A DNA stretch of 64,000 bases, from positions 39,580-103,579 of the forward strand of contig NZ_JOIX01000021.1 in assembly GCF_000720175.1 (NCBI RefSeq), read 5' to 3'. Source of the stretch: Streptomyces sp. NRRL S-337. Its GTDB lineage: Bacteria > Actinomycetota > Actinomycetes > Streptomycetales > Streptomycetaceae. The notes below the pieces were generated by a model, which did no database searches, was not told where the DNA came from, and worked only from the letters and a program-made list of their open reading frames with translations. Below, in pieces: positions 9,627 through 18,442 of the stretch (positions are counted from its first letter, which is position 1; each line of letters opens with the position of its first letter). The translations under genes and the position numbers were made by a program.

Positions 9627-10736
9627 TCAGCCGTTGCCGGCGGAGCGCGCCGCCCAGCGCTTCTCGACGCCGGCCAGCCGCCAGTACGCCAGCGCCGCGG
9701 CCCACACCACCACGAACAGGCCGACGATGATGAAGCCGACGTTGTCGAGGTCGAGGCCGGAGATCCAGCCGGTCACCGGGTCGCTGAGGCCGAGCTTGTC
9801 GTGGAGCACGGTCACCAGCTCGATGGTGCCGATGAAGAGCGCGACGGCGATGGACAGGCCGGTGATGGTGAGGTTGTAGTAGACCTTGCGCACCGGGTTG
9901 GAGAACGCCCACTGGTACGCGAAGTTCATGAAGGTGCCGTCGAGGGTGTCGAACAGGCTCATGCCCGCGGCGAAGAGCAGCGGCAGGCACAGGATCGCGT
10001 ACCAGGGCAGGCCGGCCGCGGCGCCGCTGCCCGCCATCACCATCAGCGTGACCTCGGTGGCGGTGTCGAAGCCGATCCCGAACAGGAAGCCGAGCGGGAA
10101 CATCTGGCCGGGGCGGGAGATGGAGCGGGTGAACCGGCCCAGGAAGCGGTTCATGAAGCCCCGCGAATCCAGTCGCTGCTCCAGCTCCGCCTCGTCGAAG
10201 CGGCCTTCGCGCATCCCGCGGAACACCCGCCAGATCCCGGTCAGCGCAATGAGGTTGAGGGCCGCGATGAGGTAGAGGAACGTGCCCGAGACCGTGGTGC
10301 CGATGGTGCCCAGGATCTGGTGGGTGCGGGATTCGTCGTTGAGGAGGGCGCCGGCGAGTTGGGCACCGCCGGCGACGAGGGCCGCCATGACGACCACCAC
10401 GCTGGAGTGGCCGAGGGCGAACCAGAAGCCGACCGACACGGGACGCTTGCCGTCGGCCATCAGCTTGCGGGTGGTGTTGTCGATCGCGGCGATGTGGTCG
10501 GCGTCGAAGGCGTGCCGCATGCCCAGGGTGTAGGCGGTGATGCCGAGTCCGACGCCGAAGACCTGGCTGCCGACGGAGTAGTGGTGGGGCACCACGAGCA
10601 GGAACAGCACGCCGAAGGCGACGACGTGCAGCCCGGCTATGACGGCCATCAGGCCCGCGGTGCGGACGGTGTCCTGCCGGCGCCAGCGGAACGTGGCGGG
10701 GGCAGGGGTGGTCGGGGTATCGGTGGACAGGGCCAT
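9627..10736 (-). CDS. NiCoT-family nickel/cobalt permease (probably cobalt)
   Basis: This 369-residue membrane protein has eight hydrophobic segments. The NiCoT signature lies in helix II (LGMRHAFDADHIAAIDNTTR) and a second signature follows (LGFLFGIGFDTATEV). The conserved His and Asp residues form the metal path for Ni or Co uptake by secondary transport. A cobalamin riboswitch directly upstream indicates that cobalt supply for B12 is the likely role. ATG 10736 is chosen; an in-frame GTG at 10769 would add 11 residues. An ArsR-type metalloregulator is divergent. Confidence 0.9.
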   Translation of the reverse strand: MALSTDTPTTPAPATFRWRRQDTVRTAGLMAVIAGLHVVAFGVLFLLVVPHHYSVGSQVFGVGLGITAYTLGMRHAFDADHIAAIDNTTRKLMADGKRPVSVGFWFALGHSSVVVVMAALVAGGAQLAGALLNDESRTHQILGTIGTTVSGTFLYLIAALNLIALTGIWRVFRGMREGRFDEAELEQRLDSRGFMNRFLGRFTRSISRPGQMFPLGFLFGIGFDTATEVTLMVMAGSGAAAGLPWYAILCLPLLFAAGMSLFDTLDGTFMNFAYQWAFSNPVRKVYYNLTITGLSIAVALFIGTIELVTVLHDKLGLSDPVTGWISGLDLDNVGFIIVGLFVVVWAAALAYWRLAGVEKRWAARSAGNG

Positions 10737-10784
10737 CCGGCGGTCACGCTCCAGCACCTCGTGGATCACTTCGTGAGATGCCGT

Positions 10785-10900
10785 GGCCGGTCTCCTGGCT
10801 TACAGGTACACGCGTCCGTCCCCGCCTTCCCGGCCGCAGGCTGCGGTCAGTGGCGTCGTACGCGCACCGTGCGCGTAACGAAAAGGGTAGGAAACTCCCT
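10785..10900 (-). ncRNA. Cobalamin (B12) riboswitch
   Basis: Read on the minus strand, this leader has the conserved GCCACTG, then GGGAAGGC, then the B12 box GCCAGGAGACC in correct order and spacing, ending about 50 bases before the chosen permease start. Stems flank each block. The 5' boundary is approximate. Family knowledge: adenosylcobalamin binding shuts off the downstream cobalt or B12 transport gene. Confidence 0.82.
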
Positions 10901-11008
10901 GATCACAGTGGCGAGGGCCGCTCCGGTCTGGGACCACGAGGTCCGTCACCGGTCTTCCCGAGCACCACGGCGCGCCAACCTTACGGGTCGTCCGACGATC
11001 CCTTCAAG

Positions 11009-11026
11009 CCTGCACAACTGTGCAGG
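11009..11026. promoter_or_regulatory. Operator of the ArsR-type regulator, 8-2-8 perfect palindrome
   Basis: CCTGCACAACTGTGCAGG is a perfect inverted repeat 40 bases before the ArsR start codon, in the gap between it and the cobalt permease. Position and size match metal-responsive ArsR/SmtB operators, so autoregulation is likely. Control of the permease as well is possible. Confidence 0.65.
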
Positions 11027-11065
11027 TATCCAAGATCACATTCGGTGACCTGCAAAGATGTCCTC

Positions 11066-11440
11066 ATGCATCTCGTCCCGGCCGAGCGCGCCGACCACCG
11101 CACCATCGACGGCCACCGCGTCTGCGACGCCATCGCCGCCATCGGTGAGCCAGGTGAGGTCCGGGCCTGGGCCGACCGCTTCGCCCTGCTCGCCGATCCC
11201 GGGCGTCTCGCCCTGCTGCTCGCCCTCCACCGGGCCGGCCCCATCGCCGTCTCCGACCTGGCGGTCGCCACCGGCATGAAGGACACCGCGGTCTCCCAGG
11301 CACTGCGCCTGCTCCGGGCCGCCGGAGTGGTGGAAGGCGCCAAGGACGGCCGGGTGGTGCGCTACCGCGTGGTCGATGACGCGACCGCGGCCCTGCTGAC
11401 GCACTGCACGGCGGCACAGCCCCGACCGGCGGAGGCATAA
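11066..11440 (+). CDS. ArsR/SmtB family metalloregulator
   Basis: This 124-residue winged-helix repressor has an alpha-3 region FALLADPGRLALLLALHRAG, a recognition helix DTAVSQALRLLRAAGVV and a wing DGRVVRYRV. His and Cys near the N-terminus (HLV, DHRTIDGHRVC) and near the C-terminus (THC) are candidate metal ligands, as in NmtR/KmtR-type Ni/Co sensors. ATG 11066 fits the domain start; an upstream in-frame extension overlaps the riboswitch and is rejected. With the divergent cobalt permease and a palindrome between them, a nickel or cobalt sensing role is inferred. Confidence 0.85.
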   Translation: MHLVPAERADHRTIDGHRVCDAIAAIGEPGEVRAWADRFALLADPGRLALLLALHRAGPIAVSDLAVATGMKDTAVSQALRLLRAAGVVEGAKDGRVVRYRVVDDATAALLTHCTAAQPRPAEA

Positions 11441-11442
11441 CG

Positions 11443-11475
11443 CCGTGGCCCGCTGCCTGGGACAGCGGGCCACGG
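11443..11475. terminator. Strong bidirectional terminator hairpin
   Basis: The perfect 13-base-pair stem CCGTGGCCCGCTG / CAGCGGGCCACGG with a 7-base loop sits between the convergent ArsR gene and the sugar ABC operon. Confidence 0.8.
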
Positions 11476-11503
11476 AGCTACGGGAAGACCCCTGGACCTG
11501 GGA

Positions 11504-12385
11504 CTACTTGACCGAACCGGCCATGATCCCCTGGACGAAGTGACGTTGGAACGCGAAGAACACGATCAGCGGCACGATCAGGGACAGGAAGGCACCGGGC
11601 GCCAGCACGCCGATGTTGCTGCCGAACTGCCGCATCTGCGACTGCAGGGCGACCGTCAGCGGCTGTGACTCGTTGTCCGCGAAGAGCAGGGCGACCAGCA
11701 TGTCGTTCCAGACCCACAGGAACTGGAAGATGGCCAGGCTGGCGATGGCCGGGCGGCCCAGTGGCAGGATCAGCTGGGAGAAGATCCGCCACTCCCCGCC
11801 GCCGTCCATCCGCGCGGCCTCCAGCATCTCCTTGGGGATCTCCGCGAAGTAGTTGCGCAGCAAGAAGATGGCGAACGGCAGACCGTAGGCGGTGTGGAAC
11901 AGGATGACGCCGGGGATGGAGCCGAACAGGCCGAGCGCGCCGAACAGTTTGGCCACCGGCAGCAGGCCGATCTGCACCGGCACCACCAGCATGGCGACCA
12001 CGACCAGGAAGATCCAGTCCCGGCCGGGGAAGTCCATCCAGGCGAAGGCGTAGCCGGCCAGTGCGGCGATCACCACGACGGCGATCGTGGTGGGCACCGA
12101 GATCAGCACGGTGTTCCAGAAGGCCTGGACGATGCCCGAGTCCTTCAGCAGCGCCGCGTAGTTGTCGAGCGACAGCCGGCCGGGCGCGGTCAGCGCGGTC
12201 CACCACCCGCTGTTGGCGTTCGCCTCCTCCGTACGCAGCGAGGAGATGAACAGGCCGGCGGCCGGGGTGAGCCAGACCAGGCCGATGACGAGCAGGAACA
12301 GCTGGATCACGGCCCGGCTGATCCGCTTCGCCGGGCGGCGGGCCGACCGCCTGCGCGGCGGGACGGTTTGCTGGGCGGTGGTCAT
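11504..12385 (-). CDS. Carbohydrate ABC transporter permease (MalG type)
   Basis: This 293-residue inner-membrane permease has six hydrophobic segments. The EAA loop that contacts the ATPase reads EAARMDGGGEWRIFSQLILP. The C-terminus HFVQGIMAGSVK is the usual ending for MalG/UgpE-type subunits. ATG 12385 overlaps the stop of the preceding permease by four bases (ATGA), so the two are translationally coupled. No ATPase gene is present; Streptomyces sugar importers of this class use the shared ATPase MsiK. It works with the permease, binding protein and glucosidase encoded upstream. Confidence 0.93.
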   Translation of the reverse strand: MTTAQQTVPPRRRSARRPAKRISRAVIQLFLLVIGLVWLTPAAGLFISSLRTEEANANSGWWTALTAPGRLSLDNYAALLKDSGIVQAFWNTVLISVPTTIAVVVIAALAGYAFAWMDFPGRDWIFLVVVAMLVVPVQIGLLPVAKLFGALGLFGSIPGVILFHTAYGLPFAIFLLRNYFAEIPKEMLEAARMDGGGEWRIFSQLILPLGRPAIASLAIFQFLWVWNDMLVALLFADNESQPLTVALQSQMRQFGSNIGVLAPGAFLSLIVPLIVFFAFQRHFVQGIMAGSVK

Positions 12386-13788
12386 GACTGGCTCCTGCGG
12401 AAGCGACGGATGTTGAGGGCCATGGCCGGCACCACCAGGAGCAGCAGCAGGACGCCGAGGGCGCTGCCCAGTCCCTGGTTGTTGCCGCCGCCGAAGGAGA
12501 CCAGCCACATCTGCAGGGCCAGGACGTTGGCGTCCTGCTGTACCGGCCCGGGCGCGATGATGTAGACGAGGTCGAAGACCTTCATCACGTTGATCACCAT
12601 CGTCACGAACACCACGCCCAGGACGGGGCCGAGCAGCGGCACGGTGATCCGGCGGAAGACCTGCCACTCGTTCGCGCCGTCCATCCGCGCGGCCTCCAGC
12701 ACGTCCCGCGGCATCGAGGAGAGCCCGGCGCCGATGAGGACCAGGGCGAAGCCGGTCCAGATCCACATGTAGGCGCCGATGATGGCGGGGGTGATGAGGG
12801 CCGGGCCGAGCCAGGCGATGCCCTCGTACGGCGGGGCGAAGTCCTTCGCCGGCAGCTGCAGGGCGTACGACCCCGGAGCGAGACCGGTCAGCCGGTAGGA
12901 GCCGTCGGCCGCGGTGGTCGCCGTGCCGGCCACCTTGCCACGGGAGTCGACGGCCTCGACGGTCAGCTTCGGCAGCCCGCGTTCGCCGCGGTCCACGGTG
13001 CCGGGCTTGCCGCCACCGCCGGGGGTGAAGTCGAGGTAGACCACACCGCGCAGCTCACCGTGGCCGGCCGAGGCCCCCGCGGCCCCGGCCGCGGGCCGCG
13101 CCCCGTGCGGCATGTCCTTCGGCGCCACACCGACCAGCCCGAGGTTGACGACCTGGCCGGGCTCGGTGCGGCGCGCCGTGCGGTAGCCGCCGTCAGGGCG
13201 CTTGGTCAGCTGCTTGTCGCCGAGCCGGGACTTGGCCGTCGGGAAGGACGTGGACTCGCCCTGGAAACTGTCGTGGATGCCGACGGTGACCGCGTTGAGC
13301 ACACCGCGCTGCGGATCCTGCTCGTACGCGAGCCGGAAGATGATGCCGGCGGCGAGGAAGGAGATCGCCATCGGCATGAACATCAGCAGCTTGAACGCCG
13401 TCTTCCAGCGGATCTTCTCGGTCAGCACGGCCAGCACCAGACCGAGTCCGGTCAGCAGCGCGGGGGCGAAGACGACCCAGATCGCGCTGTTGCGGATGGC
13501 CCGGAGGGTGGCCGGGTCCTGGAACATCTGGGTGTAGTTGCCGACGCCGACGAAGGTGTCACCCGAGGCGTCGTACATGCTGCGGATGACCGAGAAGACG
13601 ATGGGGTACGCGACGAGCGCCCCCAGCAGCAACAGCGCGGGGAAGAGGAACACCGCGGCGATCCGGCGGCGGCGCCGGACGGCGCGCCGCGCGGGGGCGG
13701 CGGCCGTCCGGCGGGGAGTGCCGCCCGGGGGGAGGGGCGGGCCGCCGCGCGTGGTGGCGGGCGGCACCGCTGAAGTGGTGGCAGGCAT
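12382..13788 (-). CDS. Carbohydrate ABC permease (MalF type) with inserted prealbumin-like domain
   Basis: This 468-residue permease is over 150 residues longer than usual MalF/UgpA subunits. TM1 is about 42-66, and the later segments include TM3 about 133-153. An insert of about 170 residues (about 155-325) follows before the membrane part resumes at GPALITPAIIGAYMWIWTGF. Within the insert, about 245-313 reads as a carboxypeptidase-regulatory/prealbumin-like beta-sandwich (LTVEAVDSRGKVAG, then DGSYRLTGLAPGSYALQLP). The EAA loop is intact (EAARMDGANEWQVFRRITVP). By topology the insert should face outside, where it could meet the binding protein. Its role is unknown. Confidence 0.9.
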   Translation of the reverse strand: MPATTSAVPPATTRGGPPLPPGGTPRRTAAAPARRAVRRRRRIAAVFLFPALLLLGALVAYPIVFSVIRSMYDASGDTFVGVGNYTQMFQDPATLRAIRNSAIWVVFAPALLTGLGLVLAVLTEKIRWKTAFKLLMFMPMAISFLAAGIIFRLAYEQDPQRGVLNAVTVGIHDSFQGESTSFPTAKSRLGDKQLTKRPDGGYRTARRTEPGQVVNLGLVGVAPKDMPHGARPAAGAAGASAGHGELRGVVYLDFTPGGGGKPGTVDRGERGLPKLTVEAVDSRGKVAGTATTAADGSYRLTGLAPGSYALQLPAKDFAPPYEGIAWLGPALITPAIIGAYMWIWTGFALVLIGAGLSSMPRDVLEAARMDGANEWQVFRRITVPLLGPVLGVVFVTMVINVMKVFDLVYIIAPGPVQQDANVLALQMWLVSFGGGNNQGLGSALGVLLLLLVVPAMALNIRRFRRSQS

Positions 13789-13805
13789 GGCTGGAGCCTC
13801 GGTCC

Positions 13806-15140
13806 TTACTTTCCGTACGCCTTGGCCGCGGCCGCTTCGAGCTTCTGGGCCGTGCCCTTGGGGTCGGACGGGTCACGCAGGAAGTCCTGCAGCAGCTTCC
13901 ACTCGCCGGCGCCCTGGGTGCCGCCGAAGGCCGCCGGTGCCTGGTCGGACATGTCGAAGCGCACCGAATTCCCGGCGCCGGTCAGCGACTTGGCCGCATT
14001 GCGGGTGACCTCGTCGTGGTAGGCGGACGCCGGCACCTTCTTGTTGGGCGAGATGTAGCCGCCCGCCTTGGCCCAGATCGCCGACGCCTCGGGCGTGCCC
14101 AGGTACTTGACCAGTTCCATGGCGGCCTTCTTGTTCTTCCCGGCCTTGAGCACCACCGCGGCGTCACCACCGCTGACCACCGGCGCCTTGCCGCCGTCGA
14201 CCGACGGGAAGGGGAAGAACTTGGCGTCCTCGCCGACCTTCTTGTGCAGTTCGTCGGTGACCAGGGCGCTGACGAAGTCGCCCTCGTAGACCATGGCGGC
14301 CTTCTGCTCGGGGCCGAAGACCTGCTGGACGGACTCGGGGAAGTCGGTGCGCAGCGCGCCCGATCCGCCGCCGGCCACCAGGTTCTTGTCGCCGAAGAGC
14401 TTGCCGAGGGTGGTCAGAGCCTTGACCACGGAGGCATCGGTCCACGGGATCTTGTGGGCGGCCAGCTGGTCGTACTTCTCCTGTCCGGCCTGGGAGAGGT
14501 AGATGTTTTCGAACCAGTCGGTGAGCGGCCAGCCGGCCTCACCGGCGACCGAGAAGGCCGGGACACCCGAGTCGGAGAGGGTGCGGCCGGACTTCAGCAT
14601 CTCCTGGTACGTCTTCGCGGGCTTCACCCCGGCCTGCGAGAACGCCTCCGGGCTGTACCAGACCGTCGACTTGTGCGACGCCTTGAAGTACAGGCCGTAG
14701 TACGTCTTGTCGACGGTGCCGTAGTCCTTCCAGACCTGCGCGAAGTTCCGCTTGGCCTCGGCGCCGATCTCCGCCGAGAGCGGCGCCAGCCAGCCCTTCT
14801 TGGCGAACTGCTGCAGCACGCCGACCTGCGGCACCATCACCACGTCGGGCGCGTTGCCGCCCTCGATCTGGCTGCCGACGACGGTCGAGACGTTGTCGCC
14901 GGTGGAGGAGAAGACCACCTTGGCGCCGGTCTTCTCGGAGAACCCGTCCAGCACCTTCTTGAAGTTGGTCTGTTCCACGCCGGTCCAGACACCGGCCACG
15001 GTGAGCGTCTGGCCGCTGAGTTCCTGCTTGCCGCCGCCGGCCGAGGCACCGCCGCCACATGCGGTGGCGGACAGCGCCAGGCCGAGCACGGCCGCGCCGG
15101 AGAGGGCGGCTCGGGTGTGTCGTACGGAGGGTCGTCTCAT
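13806..15140 (-). CDS. Sugar-binding lipoprotein of ABC importer
   Basis: This 444-residue solute-binding protein of the maltose/alpha-glucoside group has a signal peptide with lipobox LSATAC (Cys near 28). The mature part shows family-1 features, including TLTVAGVWTGVEQTNFKKVL, NAPDVVMVPQVG and KAAMVYEGDFVSALV. It is anchored to the outer membrane face and delivers sugar to the two permeases. ATG 15140 has GAAGGGA upstream. It lies between the glucosidase (53 bases upstream) and the first permease (17 bases downstream), in a single inferred operon. Confidence 0.93.
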   Translation of the reverse strand: MRRPSVRHTRAALSGAAVLGLALSATACGGGASAGGGKQELSGQTLTVAGVWTGVEQTNFKKVLDGFSEKTGAKVVFSSTGDNVSTVVGSQIEGGNAPDVVMVPQVGVLQQFAKKGWLAPLSAEIGAEAKRNFAQVWKDYGTVDKTYYGLYFKASHKSTVWYSPEAFSQAGVKPAKTYQEMLKSGRTLSDSGVPAFSVAGEAGWPLTDWFENIYLSQAGQEKYDQLAAHKIPWTDASVVKALTTLGKLFGDKNLVAGGGSGALRTDFPESVQQVFGPEQKAAMVYEGDFVSALVTDELHKKVGEDAKFFPFPSVDGGKAPVVSGGDAAVVLKAGKNKKAAMELVKYLGTPEASAIWAKAGGYISPNKKVPASAYHDEVTRNAAKSLTGAGNSVRFDMSDQAPAAFGGTQGAGEWKLLQDFLRDPSDPKGTAQKLEAAAAKAYGK

Positions 15141-15193
15141 GGTGGTTTTCCCTTCGGGAGGACTGGCGGGGCGTCGGGGGGAGGGGTGTGGGG

Positions 15194-16957
15194 CTATCGG
15201 GGGGCGGGTGCGGACGCGGACCCGGGGGCGTGCATCCACCAGGCGGCGGTGGAGCCGGGCAGCGTCCCCGGGGGGCAGTCGCCGCTGGCCAGCAGCGGGA
15301 CGCCGGGGGCGGGGGCGGGCACCGGCTCGGTGCCGAAGTTGACGGCACAGACCAGACCGTCGCCGCGTTCGAACGCCAGCACCTGGGGCGGGGAGGGGAG
15401 CCAGCGCAGCGTTCCCTCGCCGAGCTGGGGGAGGCTGCGGCGCAGCTGCAGCCCCTCGCGGTAGAGGTGCCAGAACGACCGGGTGTCGGCCAGGGCGCGG
15501 TCCGTGGCGTGGTCGGCGAACCACTCCGGCTGCGGCAGCCAGGGCCGCGCCGCGTCGGTACCCGCGGTGAAGCCGAACGGGGAGGCGTGCCCGGACCAGG
15601 GGAGCGGCACCCGGCAGCCGTCGCGGATGTGCTGCCGGCTGCCCGTGCGGTGGAATATCGGGTCGGTCAGGACCTCGTCCGGCAGGTCGACGACCTCCGG
15701 CAGCCCCAGCTCCTCACCCTGGTAGATGTACGCCGCGCCGGGCAGCGCCAGCATCAGCAGCGCGGCGGCCCGGGCCCGGGCGGCCCCGAGACCACTTGGA
15801 CCACTGCTGGGTTCGGTCGCGTACCGGGTGACGGTCCGGACCTGGTCGTGGTTGTTGAGGACCCAGGTGACCGTGGAGCCGGTGCCCGCGATGTCGGTCA
15901 GCGCCTCGGAGATCACCGTGCGGAAGGTGTCGACGTCCCAGCGCGCGGTCAGCAGGTGGAAGAAGAACGCCTGGTGCAGCTCGTCGGGCCGGACGTACGC
16001 GGCCTGTTCGCTCGGGGTACGGACCGAGACCTCGCCGACCAGCAGCCGGTCGCGGCCGTCGCGCGCGGTGTACTCCTCGCACAGTGAGCGCCAGTCGCGC
16101 CACACCTGGTGCACCTCGGGCTGGTTCCAGGCCAGCGGGTTGACCGAGTCGCGGGTCCGCTCGTCGGCCGCCGGGTCGGGGGAGTCCGGGAGCTCGGGGT
16201 GCTTGAACAGCCCGGCGGCCACGTCGATCCGGAAGCCGTCGACGCCGCGGTCCAGCCAGAAGCGCAGCACCTTGTCGAAGTCGGCGGGCACCGCGGGGTT
16301 GCGCCAGTTCAGATCGGGCTGCTCGGGCGTGAACATGTGGAGGTACCACTGGCCCGCGGTGCCGTCCGGCTCGGTGACGCGGGACCAGGCGGGACCGCCG
16401 AACATCGCCCGCCAGTTGTTGGGCGGCAGTTCACCGTCCGCCCCGCGTCCGTCGGCGAAGTGGAACAGCGCGCGGGCCTCGCTGCCCGGTCCGTCCTGCA
16501 GGGCCGCGCGGAACCACGGGTGGTCGCTGGAGCAGTGGTTGGGGACGATGTCCAGCAGGACCCTCAGGCCCAGCCGGTGCGCGTCGGCCACCAGCAGGTC
16601 GAATTCCGCGAGGTCGCCGTATACCGGGTCGACGTCGCGGTAGTCGGCGACGTCGTAGCCGTGGTCGTGCTGCGGGGAGGGGTAGAAGGGGCTGAGCCAG
16701 ATGCCGTCCACCCCGAGCTTCTTGAGGTACGGCAACCCCGTGCGGACGCCGGCCAGATCGCCGATGCCGTCACCGGTGCTGTCGAGGAAGCTGCGGACGT
16801 AGACCTGGTAGATCACCGCGTCGCGCCACCAGCGCTGAGCCGTGTCCGGGGACGTGGTCCCGGTGGCCGGCCGGACCGCGGGGGCGGCGGGGCCGGTGAG
16901 GGGGAGGGAGGGCGCGTCTTCGGCCGGGGAGCCGTTGTCTGCGGTGGCGATGAGCAT
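15194..16957 (-). CDS. GH13 alpha-glucosidase (oligo-1,6-glucosidase-like)
   Basis: This 587-residue cytoplasmic GH13 enzyme has all catalytic residues: nucleophile Asp245 in DGFRIDVA, acid/base Glu309 in LLVGEV and Asp371 in NNHDQ. The (beta/alpha)8 barrel starts at WWRDAVIYQVYVRSF and has LDIVPNHCSSDHPWF. The C-terminal beta domain ends near 580. There is no signal peptide after the 40-residue low-complexity N-terminus. It should hydrolyse imported alpha-glucosides (maltose, isomaltose or sucrose-like). It is the first gene of the sugar operon. Start ATG 16957 has only a weak ribosome site. Confidence 0.92.
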   Translation of the reverse strand: MLIATADNGSPAEDAPSLPLTGPAAPAVRPATGTTSPDTAQRWWRDAVIYQVYVRSFLDSTGDGIGDLAGVRTGLPYLKKLGVDGIWLSPFYPSPQHDHGYDVADYRDVDPVYGDLAEFDLLVADAHRLGLRVLLDIVPNHCSSDHPWFRAALQDGPGSEARALFHFADGRGADGELPPNNWRAMFGGPAWSRVTEPDGTAGQWYLHMFTPEQPDLNWRNPAVPADFDKVLRFWLDRGVDGFRIDVAAGLFKHPELPDSPDPAADERTRDSVNPLAWNQPEVHQVWRDWRSLCEEYTARDGRDRLLVGEVSVRTPSEQAAYVRPDELHQAFFFHLLTARWDVDTFRTVISEALTDIAGTGSTVTWVLNNHDQVRTVTRYATEPSSGPSGLGAARARAAALLMLALPGAAYIYQGEELGLPEVVDLPDEVLTDPIFHRTGSRQHIRDGCRVPLPWSGHASPFGFTAGTDAARPWLPQPEWFADHATDRALADTRSFWHLYREGLQLRRSLPQLGEGTLRWLPSPPQVLAFERGDGLVCAVNFGTEPVPAPAPGVPLLASGDCPPGTLPGSTAAWWMHAPGSASAPAPR

Positions 16958-17013
16958 CTGCCGTGATCCCGTTCTTGCATGAGCATGCCGTGCGGCCTGC
17001 CGGGGTCGCTGTT

Positions 17014-17052
17014 ATGCATGCATGTTAAGTAGGCATGTCTTTTCGGTGTCAA
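17014..17052 (-). promoter_or_regulatory. Promoter of the alpha-glucoside operon
   Basis: On the minus strand a consensus -35 TTGACA (17052-17047) is followed after 15-18 bases by TACTTA or TTAACA. The 10-base palindrome ATGCATGCAT (17014-17023) lies at or just after the expected start point and may be a repressor site. The exact -10 is ambiguous. Confidence 0.6.
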
Positions 17053-17122
17053 CGAAAAGGAGGGAACTGTTTGCAAGGTGCCCCGATTTGTCCCGCATTT
17101 TTACGCGGGTCGAAGCGCGTCC

Positions 17123-17139
17123 GTTACTTAACAAGTAAC
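17123..17139. promoter_or_regulatory. Palindrome 7-3-7 upstream of the sugar operon promoter
   Basis: GTTACTTAACAAGTAAC is a perfect inverted repeat about 70 bases upstream of the -35 of the glucosidase operon and 32 bases after the stop of the orphan binding-protein gene. It could be a regulator site. AACAAGTAAC partly resembles the AACAT/TTAAGTA sequence at the promoter. Confidence 0.45.
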
Positions 17140-17170
17140 TAGGGAGGGGGGAGGTGACGTCGGGCGAGGG

Positions 17171-18442
17171 TCAGCCGCGGCTGACGATGGCCCGCAGTTC
17201 GCGCTCCAGGCGCGCGACGGTGGCGTCCGTGCTCAGCCGGTGGACCAGCGCGTCGTGCATGACGGCCTGCACCGCCAGGCTCACCTGGTCGTAGCGCGGG
17301 CTCTTCAGCCGCGGCCGGGCGGTCAGCACCGCCCGCTTGAGCGTCGGCAGGTACGGGAACCGCCGCACCAGCCGCGGATCCGCGTACAGATCCGCCCACA
17401 CCGGTGGCAGCGCACCCTCGGTGAGTACCCGGCGCTGCACCGGCTCGGACGTCAGATAGGAGATCAGCGCAGCGGCCGTCTCCGGATGCCGCGAATGCGC
17501 GTTGACGGCCAGATTGGAACCGCCGAGCGCGCTGGCACCCGGCCCGTCGGGACCCGGCAGCGGCACCGCGCCGAACTTCCCCGCCACCTTCGACGTCGGG
17601 CCGCCGGCCAGCGCGTACGCGTAGGGCCAGTTCCGCAGGAACAGCAGATGGCCGTCCTGGAAGGACTTGCGGGACTCCTCCTCCTTGTACGCCAGGGCCC
17701 GCCGGGGGATCCACCCCTCGCGCACCCCGTCGAGCAGGAACGACAGACCCCGGCGGGCCGCGGGGGAGTCCACGGTCACCCGGGTGCCCTCACCGGCGAG
17801 CACCGAACCGCCCGCCGACTGCACCGCCTCGACGACGTTGGCGGTCAGTCCCTCGTACGGCAGGAACTGGCCCGCATAGCCGTCCAGTCCGTACTTGGGC
17901 GCCACCGTCCTCGCCAGACGCGCCAACTCGGCCCAGGTGCGCGGGGGCCGGGCACCCTCCCGGTCGAGCACGTCCTTGCGGTAGTAGAGCAGCCCCGCGT
18001 TGGTCACGTACGGAACCGCGTAGAGCCGGCCCCGGAAGGTCGCGGTGTCCACCACGGGAGGCAGGAAGCGCTTCAGCGGGAACCGCGTGCCGTCCACCGG
18101 CCTGATCCAGCCCGCGGCCGCGAACTCCGACGTCCAGGCCACGTCGATGTTCAGCACGTCGAAGCGGGCGCTGTGCGAGCGCAGCTCGGTGACCATCTGG
18201 GCCCGGACCTCGTCGGCCGCGTCGGGCAGCTCGACCAGTGTCACCTTCTCGCGCGGGTGGTGGACGTTCCAGCCGTCGAGGACGCCGCGCAGATAGCCCG
18301 TGAGGTCGCCGCCGGTCACGAGCGTGATGGGGCCCCGGCCGTCCGGGTCGCCGAGCGGCTCACCGGCCCGGGCACCCGCACTGCCCGCGAACAGCAGCGA
18401 AAAGACCAGCAGAGCCCTCGTCGCGGCACGCTTCCACCGCAT
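17171..18442 (-). CDS. Orphan ABC sugar-binding protein (family 1)
   Basis: This 423-residue secreted binding protein resembles the trehalose/maltose group (LVTGGDLTGYLRGVLDGWNVHH, RFDVLNIDVAWTSEFAAAGW, QDGHLLFLRNWPYAYAL). The signal peptide (MRWKRAATRALLVFSLLFAG) ends in SAGARAG with no lipobox Cys, so it appears secreted rather than lipid-anchored. ATG 18442 has AAGGAGGAG upstream. No permease or ATPase genes adjoin it. It may feed the downstream alpha-glucoside system or act as a sensor. It is divergent from a PadR gene. Confidence 0.85.
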   Translation of the reverse strand: MRWKRAATRALLVFSLLFAGSAGARAGEPLGDPDGRGPITLVTGGDLTGYLRGVLDGWNVHHPREKVTLVELPDAADEVRAQMVTELRSHSARFDVLNIDVAWTSEFAAAGWIRPVDGTRFPLKRFLPPVVDTATFRGRLYAVPYVTNAGLLYYRKDVLDREGARPPRTWAELARLARTVAPKYGLDGYAGQFLPYEGLTANVVEAVQSAGGSVLAGEGTRVTVDSPAARRGLSFLLDGVREGWIPRRALAYKEEESRKSFQDGHLLFLRNWPYAYALAGGPTSKVAGKFGAVPLPGPDGPGASALGGSNLAVNAHSRHPETAAALISYLTSEPVQRRVLTEGALPPVWADLYADPRLVRRFPYLPTLKRAVLTARPRLKSPRYDQVSLAVQAVMHDALVHRLSTDATVARLERELRAIVSRG

